Source of the DNA: Gautieria morchelliformis
Lineage: Eukaryota; Basidiomycota; Agaricomycetes; Gomphales; Gomphaceae
NCBI GenBank assembly: GCA_015179125.1
Contig: WHVA01000104.1
Span: 124,001 to 188,000, forward strand
Length of the DNA stretch: 64,000 nucleotides
Direction: 5' to 3'
Shown: positions 1 through 11,397 of the stretch, piece by piece
Numbering within the stretch: position 1 is the stretch's first letter
How the letters are laid out: each line of letters opens with the position of its first letter
Notes under the pieces: generated by a model
The model's input: only the letters and a program-made list of their open reading frames with translations
Told to the model about the DNA's origin: nothing
Databases searched by the model: none
Program-made: the position numbers and the translations under genes

Positions 1-811
1 GCGATCATTATCTTCCGTACATGAAAAGGTAGAATATCATCAAGTTCGACTGGTCACGATGAGGAACCTGAATAAAAACGGCGATTAGATAGAATGCAAT
101 TATGTAAATTACATAATCCAGCGGCCTCCCCGCATCAGCGTATTTTTGAATGCTCAGCCATTTGTCAGGGGCAGATCGTGACCGCCACACGTTCGGTTCG
201 TGGGGCTGGGCCTTACCGAGTTGCCCACCGGCGAACCCAGGCATGCTTCGACAGCAAGAGCCTCGAATCCTCCCTAGCTGTGACTTCGGCGTCAATGATG
301 CATGGTTTGATCTTGCTCAACAGCCATAAGGTAGAGAAACCACGCTGTTGTGTTGTTGTTGCACTGAGGTTAGGCACCAAGTGATTCATCATCCATGAGG
401 TTCACGCACCGAAAACGATATCAAGAAAGGCGCAGCAGATTGGAAGCAGGCGTACCAGCTGAAACTTTATTTAAGGCAGCCCGCTTATCTCGTTCCGAAA
501 GCTGCGCCTATGCAAGTGGTAAAGCATCATATTTTTCTGATAGACCTTAGCTCAATCTGTGGGTTTGATGTCTGTCTTTGAGTACAGAAGTTACTTATCG
601 TAATGCCCCGCATGGCGATAAAGGAGATCGCGGGCCTGCTGGCAGTGCTCAAGGTGAGATTCGCGAGGTTCAGGCAAAAAAAGTTGCATTGATGCACAAG
701 AACCAATGCGAGACTCTCGTGTGATTCAGCAGTAATCACCAGACGGTACACAATATAACTTCGACCCAAACGCCAACTCATCTTCTTCGCGTCTGTTGAT
801 TTCCTGTCAGG
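1..811. other. Left edge, no gene recognised
   Basis: Only short open frames are present on both strands and none shows a recognisable motif or a GT..AG exon chain. The last part presumably contains the promoter of the UbiA-type gene that starts at 812. No repeat shared with the rest of the window was noticed here. Confidence 0.4.
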
Positions 812-2312
812 ATGACTGTTTTTACTTTGTCTACTTTGTCTACTACCCGTGGGGGCATGGCGTCTATAATTGATCCTTGGGTATGTTTGAAATTTCAGAG
901 TAAAGCATCCTGTCAGGAAAAATTAACTTTCCTTAACTTATAGGTGGAGCTGACACGCGTTAAAAAGTTCGCCGGTACAATGGTCTTATTCTGGCCTTTT
1001 GGTATGTCAATGTATTACTCTAGTTGCACTGGAATAGTGACATAACGGCACTAAGCATGGTCTCTGACCATGGTTTCTCGAAGCATAAGCCTCCCGGGCA
1101 CGTCTTATGCCCGACTTCTCGCTGAGGGGTTTGTTGGCGCGTGTTTACTCCGTAGGTGTGTCCTGGGTTTTGTAATATCAATCGAAAAGGATTTCTAACA
1201 CGTGGTAGTGAGATCATAGATCACAGTTATAGATTCCTTCCTTCTTTGGGCCTGATGCGTGAACGATTTCAGGTGGCGGTTGTATCTGGAACGATATTTT
1301 AGATAAAGACTTTGACCGCAAAGTTGGTACGTGTGGAAAGGAAGAGCACCGACTCGTTGACCAATACCTTGGTCGAAGAGCGAACTAAACATCGTCCCGT
1401 GGCGGACGGACGGATAACCGTATCAGCGGCTCTTGTATTTCTTCTGGCACACCTCTGCCTCTTGGTTCGAATGATATGGTTCACTGCCCCGATGGTGTAA
1501 GATAGTTTTTTTTCACTATAGCCTGGCTGTTTACAATAGCGAATCACCCAGATGGTATCTCGGTCTCGTTTCTATTTTCCTGCTTCCAGGCGTTTATCCT
1601 CTCATGAAACGCATCACTTACTGGCCGCAAGCATGGTTGGGTGCGTGTCAAATGGGTTCACCGCTAAGCGGCTTATTATTGTATTGATATTGGATTGTAG
1701 GTCTCGCTATGAATGCTGGCGTGCCCATGGCTGCCGCTATCCTGACGACTAACATTTCGAGCTCTATAATAATCCTTAGCGTTGGTAGTTGGGCGTGAGT
1801 TCGTCCTCTCACTCGCGATCAGTTGCATGATTAAGTCTTCATAATGCAGATGGACTATATGGTACGGTAAGTATCAATGGAGTCTCGACGGCCAGATATC
1901 ACATGCTCTTCCCAACAGATACAATTTATGCCTGTCAGGACAAGACAGACGATGTCCAAGCTGGTGTCAAGTCAACTGCCCTCCTGTTCGGAGACTGGAC
2001 AAAGCCTGTTCTTTCCATTTTCGGCACTATTTTGATGTCATGCCTCGCTACCTGTGGCGTACTCAATCGAGCTGGAATATCGTACTTTATCATCACGGTG
2101 GGAGGTGGCACGTTCCTCCTGGTGAAAGAGCTATGGCAAGTCGATCTTGATGTCCCGAAGAGCTGCTGGGAGACGGTACCCATTTAGTCAGTTTATACCG
2201 TGATCTTACTGACAGTGATATTTCCCAGTTTAATAGAAATGGATTTACCCTCGGTGCTGTAGTTTGGCTAGGCATGGCTTTGGATTATGGGTCATATATG
2301 TGGAATCAGTGA
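812..2312 (+). CDS. UbiA-family prenyltransferase, 10 exons
   Basis: Membrane prenyltransferase of the UbiA superfamily, which attaches an isoprenoid chain to an aromatic acceptor (COQ2-like or a meroterpenoid enzyme). Exons read as 812-880, 944-1001, 1056-1151, 1273-1326, 1379-1496, 1522-1640, 1701-1794, 1850-1866, 1919-2175 and 2229-2312. Joined they give 966 nt, 321 residues, in frame throughout. The first Asp-rich substrate motif is present around the fourth exon (WNDILDKDFDRKVERTKHRP), and the second is YDTIYACQDKTDD at the exon 8/9 junction. Several hydrophobic segments fit the usual multi-helix fold. Exon 8 is only 17 nt. The N-terminus is short and lacks a clear mitochondrial presequence, which mildly favours a secondary-metabolism enzyme over COQ2; no biosynthetic partner genes are visible nearby. 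The start ATG at 812 is the first in-frame Met; a second lies at residue 16. Confidence 0.88.
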
Positions 2313-2699
2313 CGCACTATCCTACCTCGATCCCTCTCTAGAATGCGATGAAGGTACCACCATTTGTGCATGTATAGCATGCAGATCCGCTCATGGTGAG
2401 AATTATATAGTTCCGAACCTGACTGCAGAGTCACCGTCACGTTAATGCAAATGCTTATGAACATCATCGATTAATATATCGCTGTGAATGAAACCAGAAT
2501 GAACTCAAATTCCAGGAGTTCCTGACTAGCTCGCTTAGAACATGGCATAGTATATTCGGGACTAATGCCATACTTAAATCATATGCATCAGAAATATATA
2601 CAATGACATATACATACGTCAGCAAAGCAAAGGTGGGCAAAATGGGCAGACATCTCGACCTCAACATGCATTGTTACCGGCTACGCTAACAAATACACT
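2313..2699. other. Intergenic, no gene seen
   Basis: AT-rich spacer between the UbiA-type gene and the LINE fragment. No open frame with recognisable content was found. The LINE homology appears only from about 2700, so its 5' junction lies near here. Confidence 0.4.
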
Positions 2700-3482
2700 G
2701 AACGCGAATTGAAAACTCACACGAAAAGGGTCGCGCGCAGCTTCCAGCTGCACGAGGAGCAGATCAGGAGGCAGATAGCCAGGCTTAAGCCCCACAAGGC
2801 CCCGGGCAATGATGGCAGCCCAAACATTGTCTTGAAGGAGTCGGTGGACCTGATCGCTGAGTACCTCCTTCATATCTTCCGGGCTACTTTTGTGCTGCAA
2901 ACATACAGTGATAACTGGAGGACGTGGGTCACGATCGTCCTCCGGAAGCCAGGCAAAGCCAGCTACGACGTGCCTAAAGCCTACCGGCCAATAGCACTCC
3001 TCAACACCATTGGCGAGCTCTTGACAGCAATAGTATCAGAAGACCTGGTGTACATGACAGAGAAATACTGTCTTCTACCTGCGAACCACTTCGGGGGGAG
3101 GCCTGGGCGCACAACGACAGACTCCCTACACCTGGTCGTTAACAAAATCAAAGGGGCTTGGCAACGGAAAAAGGTAGCGGTAATGCTGTTCCTAGATATT
3201 GAGGGTGCCTTCCCAAATGCTGTCACAGACCGGCTCATACATAACATGCGTGAGTGGCAGGTCCCGGAAGAATATGTCCTATTTGTAGAAAGGATGCTGG
3301 CAAGCAGGCGCACGAAGCTTCACTTTGATGACCACACATCCGACTGGGTGGTGATAGACAATGGCATAGGGCAGGGGGACCTGCTATCCATGATCCTCTA
3401 CTTATACTATAACGCTGACCTCTTAGACATCCTGTTAGTGTTAGTAAGCAGAGAACGCATGGACCATAACGCCATTATATAA
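2700..3482 (+). pseudogene. Truncated non-LTR (Tad-type LINE) reverse transcriptase
   Basis: Fragment of a LINE ORF2. Visible reverse-transcriptase blocks in order are: the entry block with HKAPGNDGSPN near the N-terminus; RPIALLNTIGELL (finger block); the catalytic-aspartate block LFLDIEGAFPNA; and GIGQGDLLSMILYLYYNADL. The upstream endonuclease domain is missing and the frame stops before the YxDD catalytic box and the C-terminal RNase H region. It is therefore dead, cut at both ends. The block style (FLDIEGAFPN, YNADLLDI) is that of fungal Tad1-like LINEs. A zinc-knuckle ORF1 fragment of the same general class lies at 17.4 kb, but nothing shows that they came from one copy. Confidence 0.85.
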
Positions 3483-3503
3483 TCTCGCTAGAACATCGTC
3501 GCA

Positions 3504-3530
3504 CCTCAGTGAAACTGCCGTTCACTGAGG
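3504..3530. repeat. Small inverted repeat in the copia leader
   Basis: CCTCAGTGAA and TTCACTGAGG are perfect complements separated by 7 nt. A near copy of this motif recurs about 110 bp downstream, before the copia ORF. The segment 3483-3675 is the presumed leader of the copia element; no TG..CA long terminal repeat could be delimited. Confidence 0.5.
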
Positions 3531-3675
3531 TGAGACTTACCTATCGTTGGACAGACAGTTTACTTACCATATCCCCATAGATAACCTGTCTTTAGGTACT
3601 TTACTATATACACACAGTGAAACTGCTGTTCACTGAGATAACCTGTCTTTAGCTGCGCAAAGACATTTTCAGGTT

Positions 3676-5736
3676 ATGGGCCCCGCTGATAGTACAGTAC
3701 CTACCAGCGGCACAAAGTCTTTCGCAGTTCCCAAGCTCGCCCGGGATGGGTCGAACTGGGTAACGTGGAAGATACAGACGAGGGCTACCCTCGCAGCAAA
3801 CAAGGGTGTGCTACGACACCTCGATGGCACAGCCCGGTTACCAGCCCCGATCCTGACGTACCCTCCGAACCAGGTCCTGGATGAGGACGAGGAGGAGGCA
3901 CTCGAGAGGGCAGAGAAGCGTTGGGATGAATATCACCAACGCGAGGCCTTAATTACTGCACAGATTTTCACGACAATACCGGACTCACTCTTGATAGAGG
4001 TTCGGAAGCTCAGTTCAGTGAAGGAAATCTGGGAGGCGATATGTGCAAAGCACGAGAGTAGAGCTCTCACAGTCAAGGTCGATATACGGCGCAGGATGTA
4101 TGAGATGAAGTGTGAGGATGAGTCGAATGTTCGCACCCACCTCGAAGCTCTCATGAAAATGCAAGAGCAGTTAGCTGGAATGGATGCAGGCCTTACCGAC
4201 GACGACCTTGTCACCGTGATTCTAGGATCGTTGCCAAAAGGGTACCGACCACTCATCAACGCTATCTCGTTGTCAGCTACGCATGCGCAAGTCACACTCA
4301 CACCTGATACGGTCGTCCAGAGTTTACTCGATGAGTTCGAACGGCTCAAGATTGAGGAGCGGCAGCTTAAGGCTACCGAGAGCGCACTCACAGTCGCGAA
4401 GGGTCGCAGAAAAGGCAGACATACCGACAGCTCCAACAATGCAGGGAAATCAGACATTGAGTGCTGGAAATGCGGAAAAAAGGGGCATATAAAAGCTGAT
4501 TGTAGATCAAAAGGGAAAAAGGAGAGGGACGGCGATAAAAAGAAGGGGAGCGAGTCAGTAAATGCTGTGACCGAGGACAGCGAGTGGGCCTTCACCACCA
4601 CATTTGCCGGTCACATACTCTCTCGGGAGAGTAGCAAGCACAAAGGAACCGAAGTCGACGTCTACGACTCGGGAGCCTCGACTCACATGTCCCCGGATCG
4701 CCATCGGTTCACTACCTTCAAAGAAATCCCACCCCGTAGAATTGCCGCAGCCGAACAGACAATCTTCACCGCGACCGGCGTTGGAGACATGCGTGTTGTC
4801 ATCCCAAATGGGAAAACAACGACTCACATAACGCTGAAGGACGTACTTTATTGCCAGGACTTGGCATTCACGTTGATATCGCTAGTGCGATGTGATAAAG
4901 CTGGATTCGCTGTATTGCTACACGATCAGCATTGCACGATCCGAGACGCAAAAGGCACAACTGTGGGCAAGATACCGCTCAGAGATGGACTGTACAAGGT
5001 GGAACACGGATCACCTACAGAATCGGCCAATGCCATGCAGAAAATCCTCACCATTGACAAGCTCCATCGCAAGATGGGTCACATTTCCCCACGCGCCATA
5101 AAGAGCCTCTTAGTTAGAGGTGTCATCACCGGCATTGAAGTAGACAAGAAGAGCGTACCTACATTCTGCACATCATGTGCGCAAGGGAAGATGACGCGCA
5201 AGCCCATCCCTAGGGAAAGAATAGGGCCGCGAGCTACAAAGCTCGGTGAAAAGATACACAGCGATGTATGGGGACCTACCACACCTCAGAGCTACGACGG
5301 GAGGGAATACTTCGTCAGTTTTACTGATGATTTCACTCGTTGGTCACGCGTCGAACCAATGAAAAGAAAAAGCCAAGTACTTACTTGCTACAAGCAGTAC
5401 GAGGCTTGGATAGAGACACAGCATGGCGGGAAAGTCAAACGACTTCAAAGTGACCGAGGGGGAGAATATCTATCCGAGGAGTTCGATCAGCATCTGAAGT
5501 CGAAGGGAATAGTCCGAAGTCTTACCGTTCACGATATGCCTGAGCAGAACGGTGTAGCAGAACGTCTAAACCGCACCTTGATCGAGCATGCACGCGCCAT
5601 GCACTACGCAGCTGACTTACCCAAGTTTCTATGGCCAGATTCCGTTCAGCACGCGGTCTGTGTAAGGGCAACCCTGGCTAGTTGTGGAGATCACACTACC
5701 ACACAACTGACAAGGGGAAATCCAAAGTCTGTATAA
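3676..5736 (+). pseudogene. Ty1/copia gag-pol polyprotein, 3' half missing
   Basis: Open without stops for 686 codons. Domains in order: a UBN2-type gag (about residues 15-250); a CCHC zinc knuckle CWKCGKKGHIKADC (263-276); an aspartic protease with DSGAST (D331); the GAG-pre-integrase H..H..C..C region (LHRKMGHIS ... CTSCAQGK); and the integrase core with D530 (DVWGP), D593 (SDRGGEYL) and E629 (NGVAERLNRT), a proper DD35E triad. The copia sequence ends at 5660; the last 25 codons are read from the LTR of the Ty3 element that begins at 5661. Reverse transcriptase and RNase H are absent and do not resume beyond that element at 11867. The open frame suggests recent activity before truncation. 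Confidence 0.92.
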
Positions 5737-6123
5737 ATGAACAGAGCATACAAGAGAGGGGATTCTCACCTGACAAGGGGAAATCCAAAGAGAAAAGTCT
5801 AAGGACCCCCAATGTCAGCGAGCCCGTATTATACTACGCTGCGCAGCCAGGGACAACACTTGGCACCCGCCATCAACCCTGCACCTCCCTGACCCTTGAT
5901 CGACCCTTGATGTCACCTATTACGCGAGTCGCTTGATTTCCGACACTGTTCCGAGGGTGGAACTCGGAAATTGGAGTGGAACTGGGAAGGCGAACAGAAC
6001 TGGTGGAAGTTCTCCCAGAAGCGGAATCATTTCCGAGAGCGGAGGCGGAGATGGAATCGGAATCGGAAGCGGAGTCGGAAATGGAGTCGGAACTGGAAAT
6101 GGAAAACAGGGTGTCCCCTGACA
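5661..6123 (-). repeat. 3' LTR of the Ty3 element
   Basis: 463 bp, TG..CA. Colinear with the right LTR apart from scattered, mostly transition differences (a few percent by eye) and an 18 bp segment present only in the right copy. It contains two internal copies of CTGACAAGGGGAAATCCAAA. Confidence 0.92.
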
Positions 6124-6137
6124 TCACCCCCTCTCTA
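6124..6137 (-). other. Polypurine tract of the Ty3 element
   Basis: On the element's sense strand the bases abutting the 3' LTR read AGAGAGGGGGTGA, the expected plus-strand primer for an LTR element. Confidence 0.75.
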
Positions 6138-6611
6138 GCGTGCTGCGTCCTCGAAGCACGGGACACGAGGGATTGAAATGCCAACGAGCGGATCCGGCGA
6201 GGGGCACCGGATGTGTCCTATAGAACTCCCCGAGCTTGTCCGGGCGGAAACATCTTGCTCCGGGACCCACGAATTCTCTTCGTACCCATACCCTTCCCAT
6301 TTCACGAGGAATTGGAGTCGTCCTCGCACAAACCGGCTGTCCAGGATCCGTTCCACCACGTAGTGCTCCTCCCCATCTACAATCTCTGGCAGAGGTGGCG
6401 GATGAGCCTTCCGACCTGGAATTGGGTCCTCAAGCATAGGGAGTAACTTCACCACGTTGAAGACGGGGTGGAGGCGGGACATGGACATCGGAAGTCGCAG
6501 GCGGTATGCATTCCGTCCAACCCTCCGCGTCACTGTGAAGGGCCCAAGGTAGCGGTGGGCGAGCTTCTGTGAAGGGCGTGTGGTGCGGATGTCACTTGCA
6601 TCTAGATACAC
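6135..6611 (-). pseudogene. Ty3 integrase C-terminus with chromodomain
   Basis: Continues the pol polyprotein in a different frame. It starts YLDASDIRTTRPSQKLAHRY (integrase C-terminal GPF/Y region: YLGPFTV, LHPVFNV), then a chromodomain of the HP1 type (EHYVVERILDSR ... FLVKWEGYGYEENSWVPEQD). The upstream frame ends in TGTATCTAG near 6602. Losing one base in a GTGGGAGAC-like string would explain the shift, because the downstream frame is otherwise conserved. Confidence 0.9.
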
Positions 6612-9046
6612 CTTGTCTCCACTTGGTACTCTGGGGCAGGAACCCGGCGTTGGTTGTAGTACCTCGCCATGTCATCCTTGGCCTTTGCAAGGGCCGACTT
6701 GGCTTCAGAAAGGGTGGAGTCCATGCGGTCTCGGAACTCATTGACCGTCTCGAGTCGGGACTCAGCCTGGCGTGGTTCGAAGCCCATCCGCGGGTGTCGT
6801 CCGGAGTCGAGCATGAAGGGAGTCTGTTGTGTGGCGGAATGGACATGGTTGTTGTATTGGAATTCCGCCAGCGGAAGTAATTCATCCCAGTCGTCCTGCC
6901 TCTCATTGACAAAGAGGCGGAGATATTGCTCCAACTCCTGATTGACCCGTTCCGTCTGTCCGTCACCCTGCGGATGGTACGCCGTGGTGGTAGCTAGCTT
7001 TATGCCGAGCAGGCGGTAGAGCTCCTGAGTCAGTTCCGCGACAAACTGCGGACCTCGGTCGGAAACAACTTGCTTCGGGAGCCCATGCAACTTCCAGACA
7101 TGGGCAAGGAACAGGCGGGCCGCTCCGAGGGCTGTGATCGTCGTGTGCGTCGGAATGAAGTGGGACACCTTGCTTACCGAATCCATGACGTTCATGATCG
7201 CGTCGTAGCCATGAGACTCTGGGAGTTCAACAATGAAGTCGACGCTGATGGTGTCCCAGCGGGATTCGGGAATCGGGAGCGGAACAAGTTCTCCGACGGG
7301 TGGATGTCGTTGCGCTTTGGTTCGGAGACAAAGGTCACATGTCTTCACGTACTGTCCAATGTAGCGGGACATCTGAGGCCACCAGTAATTCCGAGCCACT
7401 AACTCCAGCGTCTTCCACCTGCCAGCATGCCCAGCGACCCGTGTGTCATGGTGCTGGGACACGATGCGGCGGCGGAGGTCCGCCCCATCTGGAACGTAGA
7501 CCTTGCCTCTGAAGTGGAGCAGCCCATCCCGTTCCGACCATTCCGCTGCCCGTACAGACCGTGAGTGCCCTTTCCGAAGTTCCTCCACTGCCTTCACCAC
7601 CGACTCCTCCTTCTCTCCATTCCGATACTGTCTCCGGATGTCCCGGAGCATTTCCGCTTCCGCTCCAACTGCAGTCACTCCTTCTAGGGCGCGGATTGCA
7701 AAGAGACTTGGGCGGAGCAGTGTCATATCCGCATTGTCTCCGCTTCCGCTTCCATGATCCGCACGGCGGGATAGGGCATCGGGCTTGCCCATGGTGCGGC
7801 CGGGGCGGTGGTGGAGCATGAAGTCAAACCGGGACAGGTGTAGGGACCACCGTGCTTGTCGTCGGTTCAACTTCTTAGACGTGCGGAAATACTCAAGGTT
7901 CTTGTGGTCTGTCCAGATCTCAAATGGGCATAGAGCACCCTCGAGGAAGTGTCGCCACTCCTCCAGCGCTCGGATGATTGCCAGCATCTCCTTGTCATGG
8001 ATCTCGTAGTTCCGCTCGACCGGACTGAGACTCTTAGAGAAGAAGGCAATCGGATGCCACCCCCCACCTTCTTCCGATGACTGTTGCGACAAGACCGCTC
8101 CGGTAGCTGCGTCGGAAGAATCCGCCTCCACTCGGTAAGGGCGAGAGTCGTCGGGAAAGATCAGGACCGGGGCGGAAGTGATCAGCTCTTTGAGTTTGTC
8201 AAAGGAGGCCCGTTCCGGCTCTCCCCACCGCCATCCAACCTCCTTCTTGGTGAGGTCGAAGAGGGCACGGGCGTGGCAGGAGAAGTCCTTGATGAACCGC
8301 CGGTAGAAATTGACAAACCCAATGAAGGACTGGACTTCCTTCTTGTTCCGCGGCACCGGCCAATCCGACACACCGGAAACCTTGACGGGGTCCATTTCCA
8401 CCTTTCCTTCCGACACGATCACCCCAAGATACTCTATCCGCGTCCGCTCAAATTCGCACTTTTCCGGCTTGAGACACAGGTTGTACTCCCGGAGTCGTTC
8501 CAGCACTCTCCGCACGACTTCCCGATGTTCGGACATTGTTTTTGTGAAGATGAGGATGTCATCGAGGTAGACGCAGACAACCCCTTCTGCTATCATGTCA
8601 CGGAAAATGTCATTCATCATTGTCTGGAACGTGGCAGGACTGTTGGTGAGGCCAAAGAACATGACCTGTGGCTCAAAGAGTCCTCGGTTGGTGCGGAATG
8701 CGGCCTTCCACTCATCTCCCTCCCGGATCCGGACATTATTGAAGCCCCAGCGGACATCCAGCTTGGTGAAGTACTTCGCCCCGCGGAGTTGTGTGATCAA
8801 TTCGGAAATGAGCGGAATGGGGTACCGGTTCTTGATCGTGATCGCATTCAAGGCCCGGTAATCCTGCACAAGTCTGAGCGAGCCGTCCTTCTTCTTGATG
8901 AAGAACACCGGAGATGCCATGGGTGACTTGGAGGGGCGGATCCTCCCTGTACGGAGATTTTCCGCAAGGAATGCATCGAGCTCTACCTGCTCCTTGGGTG
9001 ACAGCGGGTAGACCTTGCAGTTGGTGGGCTTCGACCCAGGCTCCAA
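6602..9046 (-). pseudogene. Ty3 pol: reverse transcriptase, RNase H, integrase
   Basis: 814 codons open from the first Met; homology extends a little upstream to about 9113. Blocks in order: reverse transcriptase with VFFIKKKDGSLRLVQDYRAL and the catalytic VYLDDILIF; RNase H with VEADSSDAATGAVLSQ and the DKEMLA and TDHKNLEYF blocks; the integrase zinc finger (HHDTRVAGHAGRWKTLELVARNYWWP shortened, then CDLCLRTK); the integrase core VDFIVELPES, DRGPQFV and YHPQGDGQTERVNQ. The catalytic residues are present, so only the frameshifts around it inactivate the protein. Confidence 0.93.
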
Positions 9047-9112
9047 CTCGATGGCATGGTCCCACAGTTTCCGCGGAGGCAGGGCATCAAACGACTCCTT
9101 GGAGAAGACGTC

Positions 9113-10027
9113 CTCAACTCCCGCAGGTACTCCGGAATTTCCGCCTCCACTCTATCATACCTCTTAGAGGCTTCAGCAAGGCGTTGCGAAATATTTCCGG
9201 TGGCGCGGATGTGTTCCGCCTCCGGCGGAAGGTTTACGTACAGCAAGCGCTCCCCTTCCGTCAGAGCGTCTTCCAGGCCGAGTCGGATGACGTCGGAATC
9301 GGAATTGGAAGGGGGATCCGGGTCAAATTCCGCTTCCGAGTCTTCTTCTGCAAGCAGTGGATGGGGGCCGAACGACATGTCTGTATGAGCCGTTCGGTCT
9401 TCCGCTGCTCCTGGTGCTCCTTCCGCACTTCCGACCGGCACATGTGACACTTGGCTGGACATCGACTCATCAGTACCTTCCGAGTCTGCCAATTGATCTC
9501 CGGGTTGTGCTCTTGAAGCCAGGTAAACCCAAGGATGATGTCTTGCTTCCCCAGGCTGGTGACAGCGAAGGAAGTGCGTTCCGAGTGCCATCGTAGCGGA
9601 GAATTGTGTCCACTATCTCCGTGATGGACCCTGCCTCATTGGGGCTTCCATCCACATTGAACACCGGGATTGCACGTTGCAACTTCCGCGTCGTCAGTCG
9701 GTTCCGTTCCACATAGTCCCGGTCCATAAACTGACCAGTGGCCCCGCAATCGACAAGGGCGGGTCCGGATTTGACTTCCGCCGTATCTGTCATCTGGATC
9801 TCTACCTTAATGACTAGTGACTTGGGGCCAGGGGTGGCAGCAACGACATAGCGCTTCGGAAGGCGTCTCTCCCAAGGGCGGATGCGGGATAGACGGGGTG
9901 TCGGATTTGGCTTTTGTGTGACTTTATCCGGTGGGTCTGTATGAAGTGAGGGGAGTCGGGGCTTTTCATTCTCTACTTCAAGACAGGCAAACCGGTTATG
10001 TACAGGCAGCAGGGGCACACATCTCAC
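9113..10027 (-). pseudogene. Ty3 protease and linker, frameshifted
   Basis: The protease active site is ALVDCGATGQFMD. The frame overlaps the gag stop by a GTGA arrangement at 10024-10027, so gag and pol may be joined by a -1 shift. The conserved segment GKQDIILGFTWLQEHNPE follows in a second frame from about 9595, and a third frame carries the acidic linker to about 9113, where the frame of the reverse transcriptase takes over. Three shifts in 0.9 kb indicate decay. Confidence 0.8.
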
Positions 10028-11397
10028 CCGCTGCGCGTCACAAAATCCGACGCATCTTCCGTTTCCGATGCGCCATATTCCGCGTTTTCGGAAACTCCTT
10101 CCGCAGTAGGCACTCCGCTTATGTCCGCAAGTGCGAGGAACTCTGGAAGGAGCTCGAGTTTCTCCTCCGTGGTCATAAGCCGGATGTCAAATGCTTGGGG
10201 GCACTCGCGGGCATAGTGGCCTGGTTGTTGACATCGGAAGCAGGTGATAGTTCCGCGGCCTTTTCCGCGCATGCGGTCAACATCCATCGGGGCAGGGCCA
10301 CTCTTCGAGGGAGGAGGGCTATGGTTCCTAATAGGAGCGGGCGGAGAAAGCGTCGGAAATACTTTCCGCATGGGAATGAATGCGCTTCCGGATTTTGGCA
10401 CAGGTGGAGTAGGACGAGTGGAACTGCGCGTCATATTCCGGCTCGTCTCCACGAAGGCCTCATTTGCTTCCCTGTTCCGGGACACCCTCTGTGCAGCTTG
10501 GTACCACCCTTCCGGGTCATCAAAGTCCGGAGCTCCATCCCCAAGCAGCGCAACTTGGTTCTGGAGTGTCGGATCGAGTCCTCGTCGGAATTTGATGACG
10601 ATCGTCTTGTCGTCATCATACTCCGCAAGGTCGATGAGCTCCTGGAAGCGATCGATATAGTCATCGACCGGATCCTTGGCCTGGTACCAGCTGGTTCCCT
10701 CGAGCTTCGTAAGGGCTGTGAGCTGCTCATTTTTTGGGCAGAACTGGTCGGAAAATGTTTTCTCGAAGGCGTCCCAGTCTCGGAAGTAGTTCCCCTTGCC
10801 CTTTGCTTCATGTCGGATCACCTTGTTTGCAAAACGGGATGCGCGGTCCGACTTGAAAAAGGACAATGCCCAGTGAATCCGAGCCTGGTCGTTCGGAAAG
10901 AGGTCTCCGACAATTGCGAAGTAGATGCTGCATGTGTTGAAGAATGCGCGTCCCTTCTCCCGATCTCCGTCAAAGTCCGCCGGAGTTGCGGGTTTGACCT
11001 TTGCTAACTTCGCGGACTTTCTCTCCTCCGCTAGTTCCACTTTTCCGAAATCCGGATCATCCAACATTTCATTTCCACCACCTTGTGGAATATCTAACTT
11101 AGCCAAAATCGCTTGTAAGGCTGTTTCAATCGCGTCGGTCTTCATCCGGTTCCGCGTCAATTCCTCCTCCATATTCCGAAGACGATCATCCGGATCCATG
11201 TCGGAAGGAGAAATGTGGGACGGGATTTCCGGGGTTGGGAGCTCGACGTAAGAAGAAGGGCTGTCGTACGCTGTGTGTGCGGAAGAGGTTGCGATCTCCG
11301 AGTCGCTGTCTCCGATTCCGAACGCACCTATGGCGGCTGCGACACGCAGTACGACCGCCGGTCCTCTATGGGAGAGACTTTTCTGCTGTAAGGGCAA
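10024..11397 (-). CDS. Ty3 gag with CCHC zinc knuckle
   Basis: Uninterrupted gag frame. The first good Met is in the PSDMDPDDRLRNMEEE stretch (near 11200); the frame stays open upstream to the LTR without an obvious ATG. A retrotransposon-gag helical domain (GRAFFNTCSIYF ... WYQAAQRVSRNR) is followed by one zinc knuckle, CFRCQQPGHYAREC. It packages the element's RNA in virus-like particles. Confidence 0.88.
   Translation of the reverse strand: MPLQQKSLSHRGPAVVLRVAAAIGAFGIGDSDSEIATSSAHTAYDSPSSYVELPTPEIPSHISPSDMDPDDRLRNMEEELTRNRMKTDAIETALQAILAKLDIPQGGGNEMLDDPDFGKVELAEERKSAKLAKVKPATPADFDGDREKGRAFFNTCSIYFAIVGDLFPNDQARIHWALSFFKSDRASRFANKVIRHEAKGKGNYFRDWDAFEKTFSDQFCPKNEQLTALTKLEGTSWYQAKDPVDDYIDRFQELIDLAEYDDDKTIVIKFRRGLDPTLQNQVALLGDGAPDFDDPEGWYQAAQRVSRNREANEAFVETSRNMTRSSTRPTPPVPKSGSAFIPMRKVFPTLSPPAPIRNHSPPPSKSGPAPMDVDRMRGKGRGTITCFRCQQPGHYARECPQAFDIRLMTTEEKLELLPEFLALADISGVPTAEGVSENAEYGASETEDASDFVTRSG
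11375..11386 (-). other. Putative self-primer binding site of the Ty3 element
   Basis: Directly inside the 5' LTR the sense strand reads GCAGAAAAGTCTCT. It lacks the TGG start expected for priming by a tRNA 3' end. The 10 bases AGAAAAGTCT are the exact complement of AGACTTTTCT inside the LTR, which lies about 33 nt downstream of a TATAATA box and so at the likely 5' end of the transcript. This matches the known Tf1 self-priming layout. Confidence 0.65.

Noticed and set aside
812..2312. A meroterpenoid biosynthetic cluster around the UbiA-type gene
   Set aside because: No cyclase, polyketide synthase or oxygenase lies next to it; the P450 and FAD genes are 40 kb away and one of them is a pseudogene.
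10925..11251. Plus-strand frames across the Ty3 gag and pol region
   Set aside because: Shadows of the minus-strand gag and pol genes with no independent motif.
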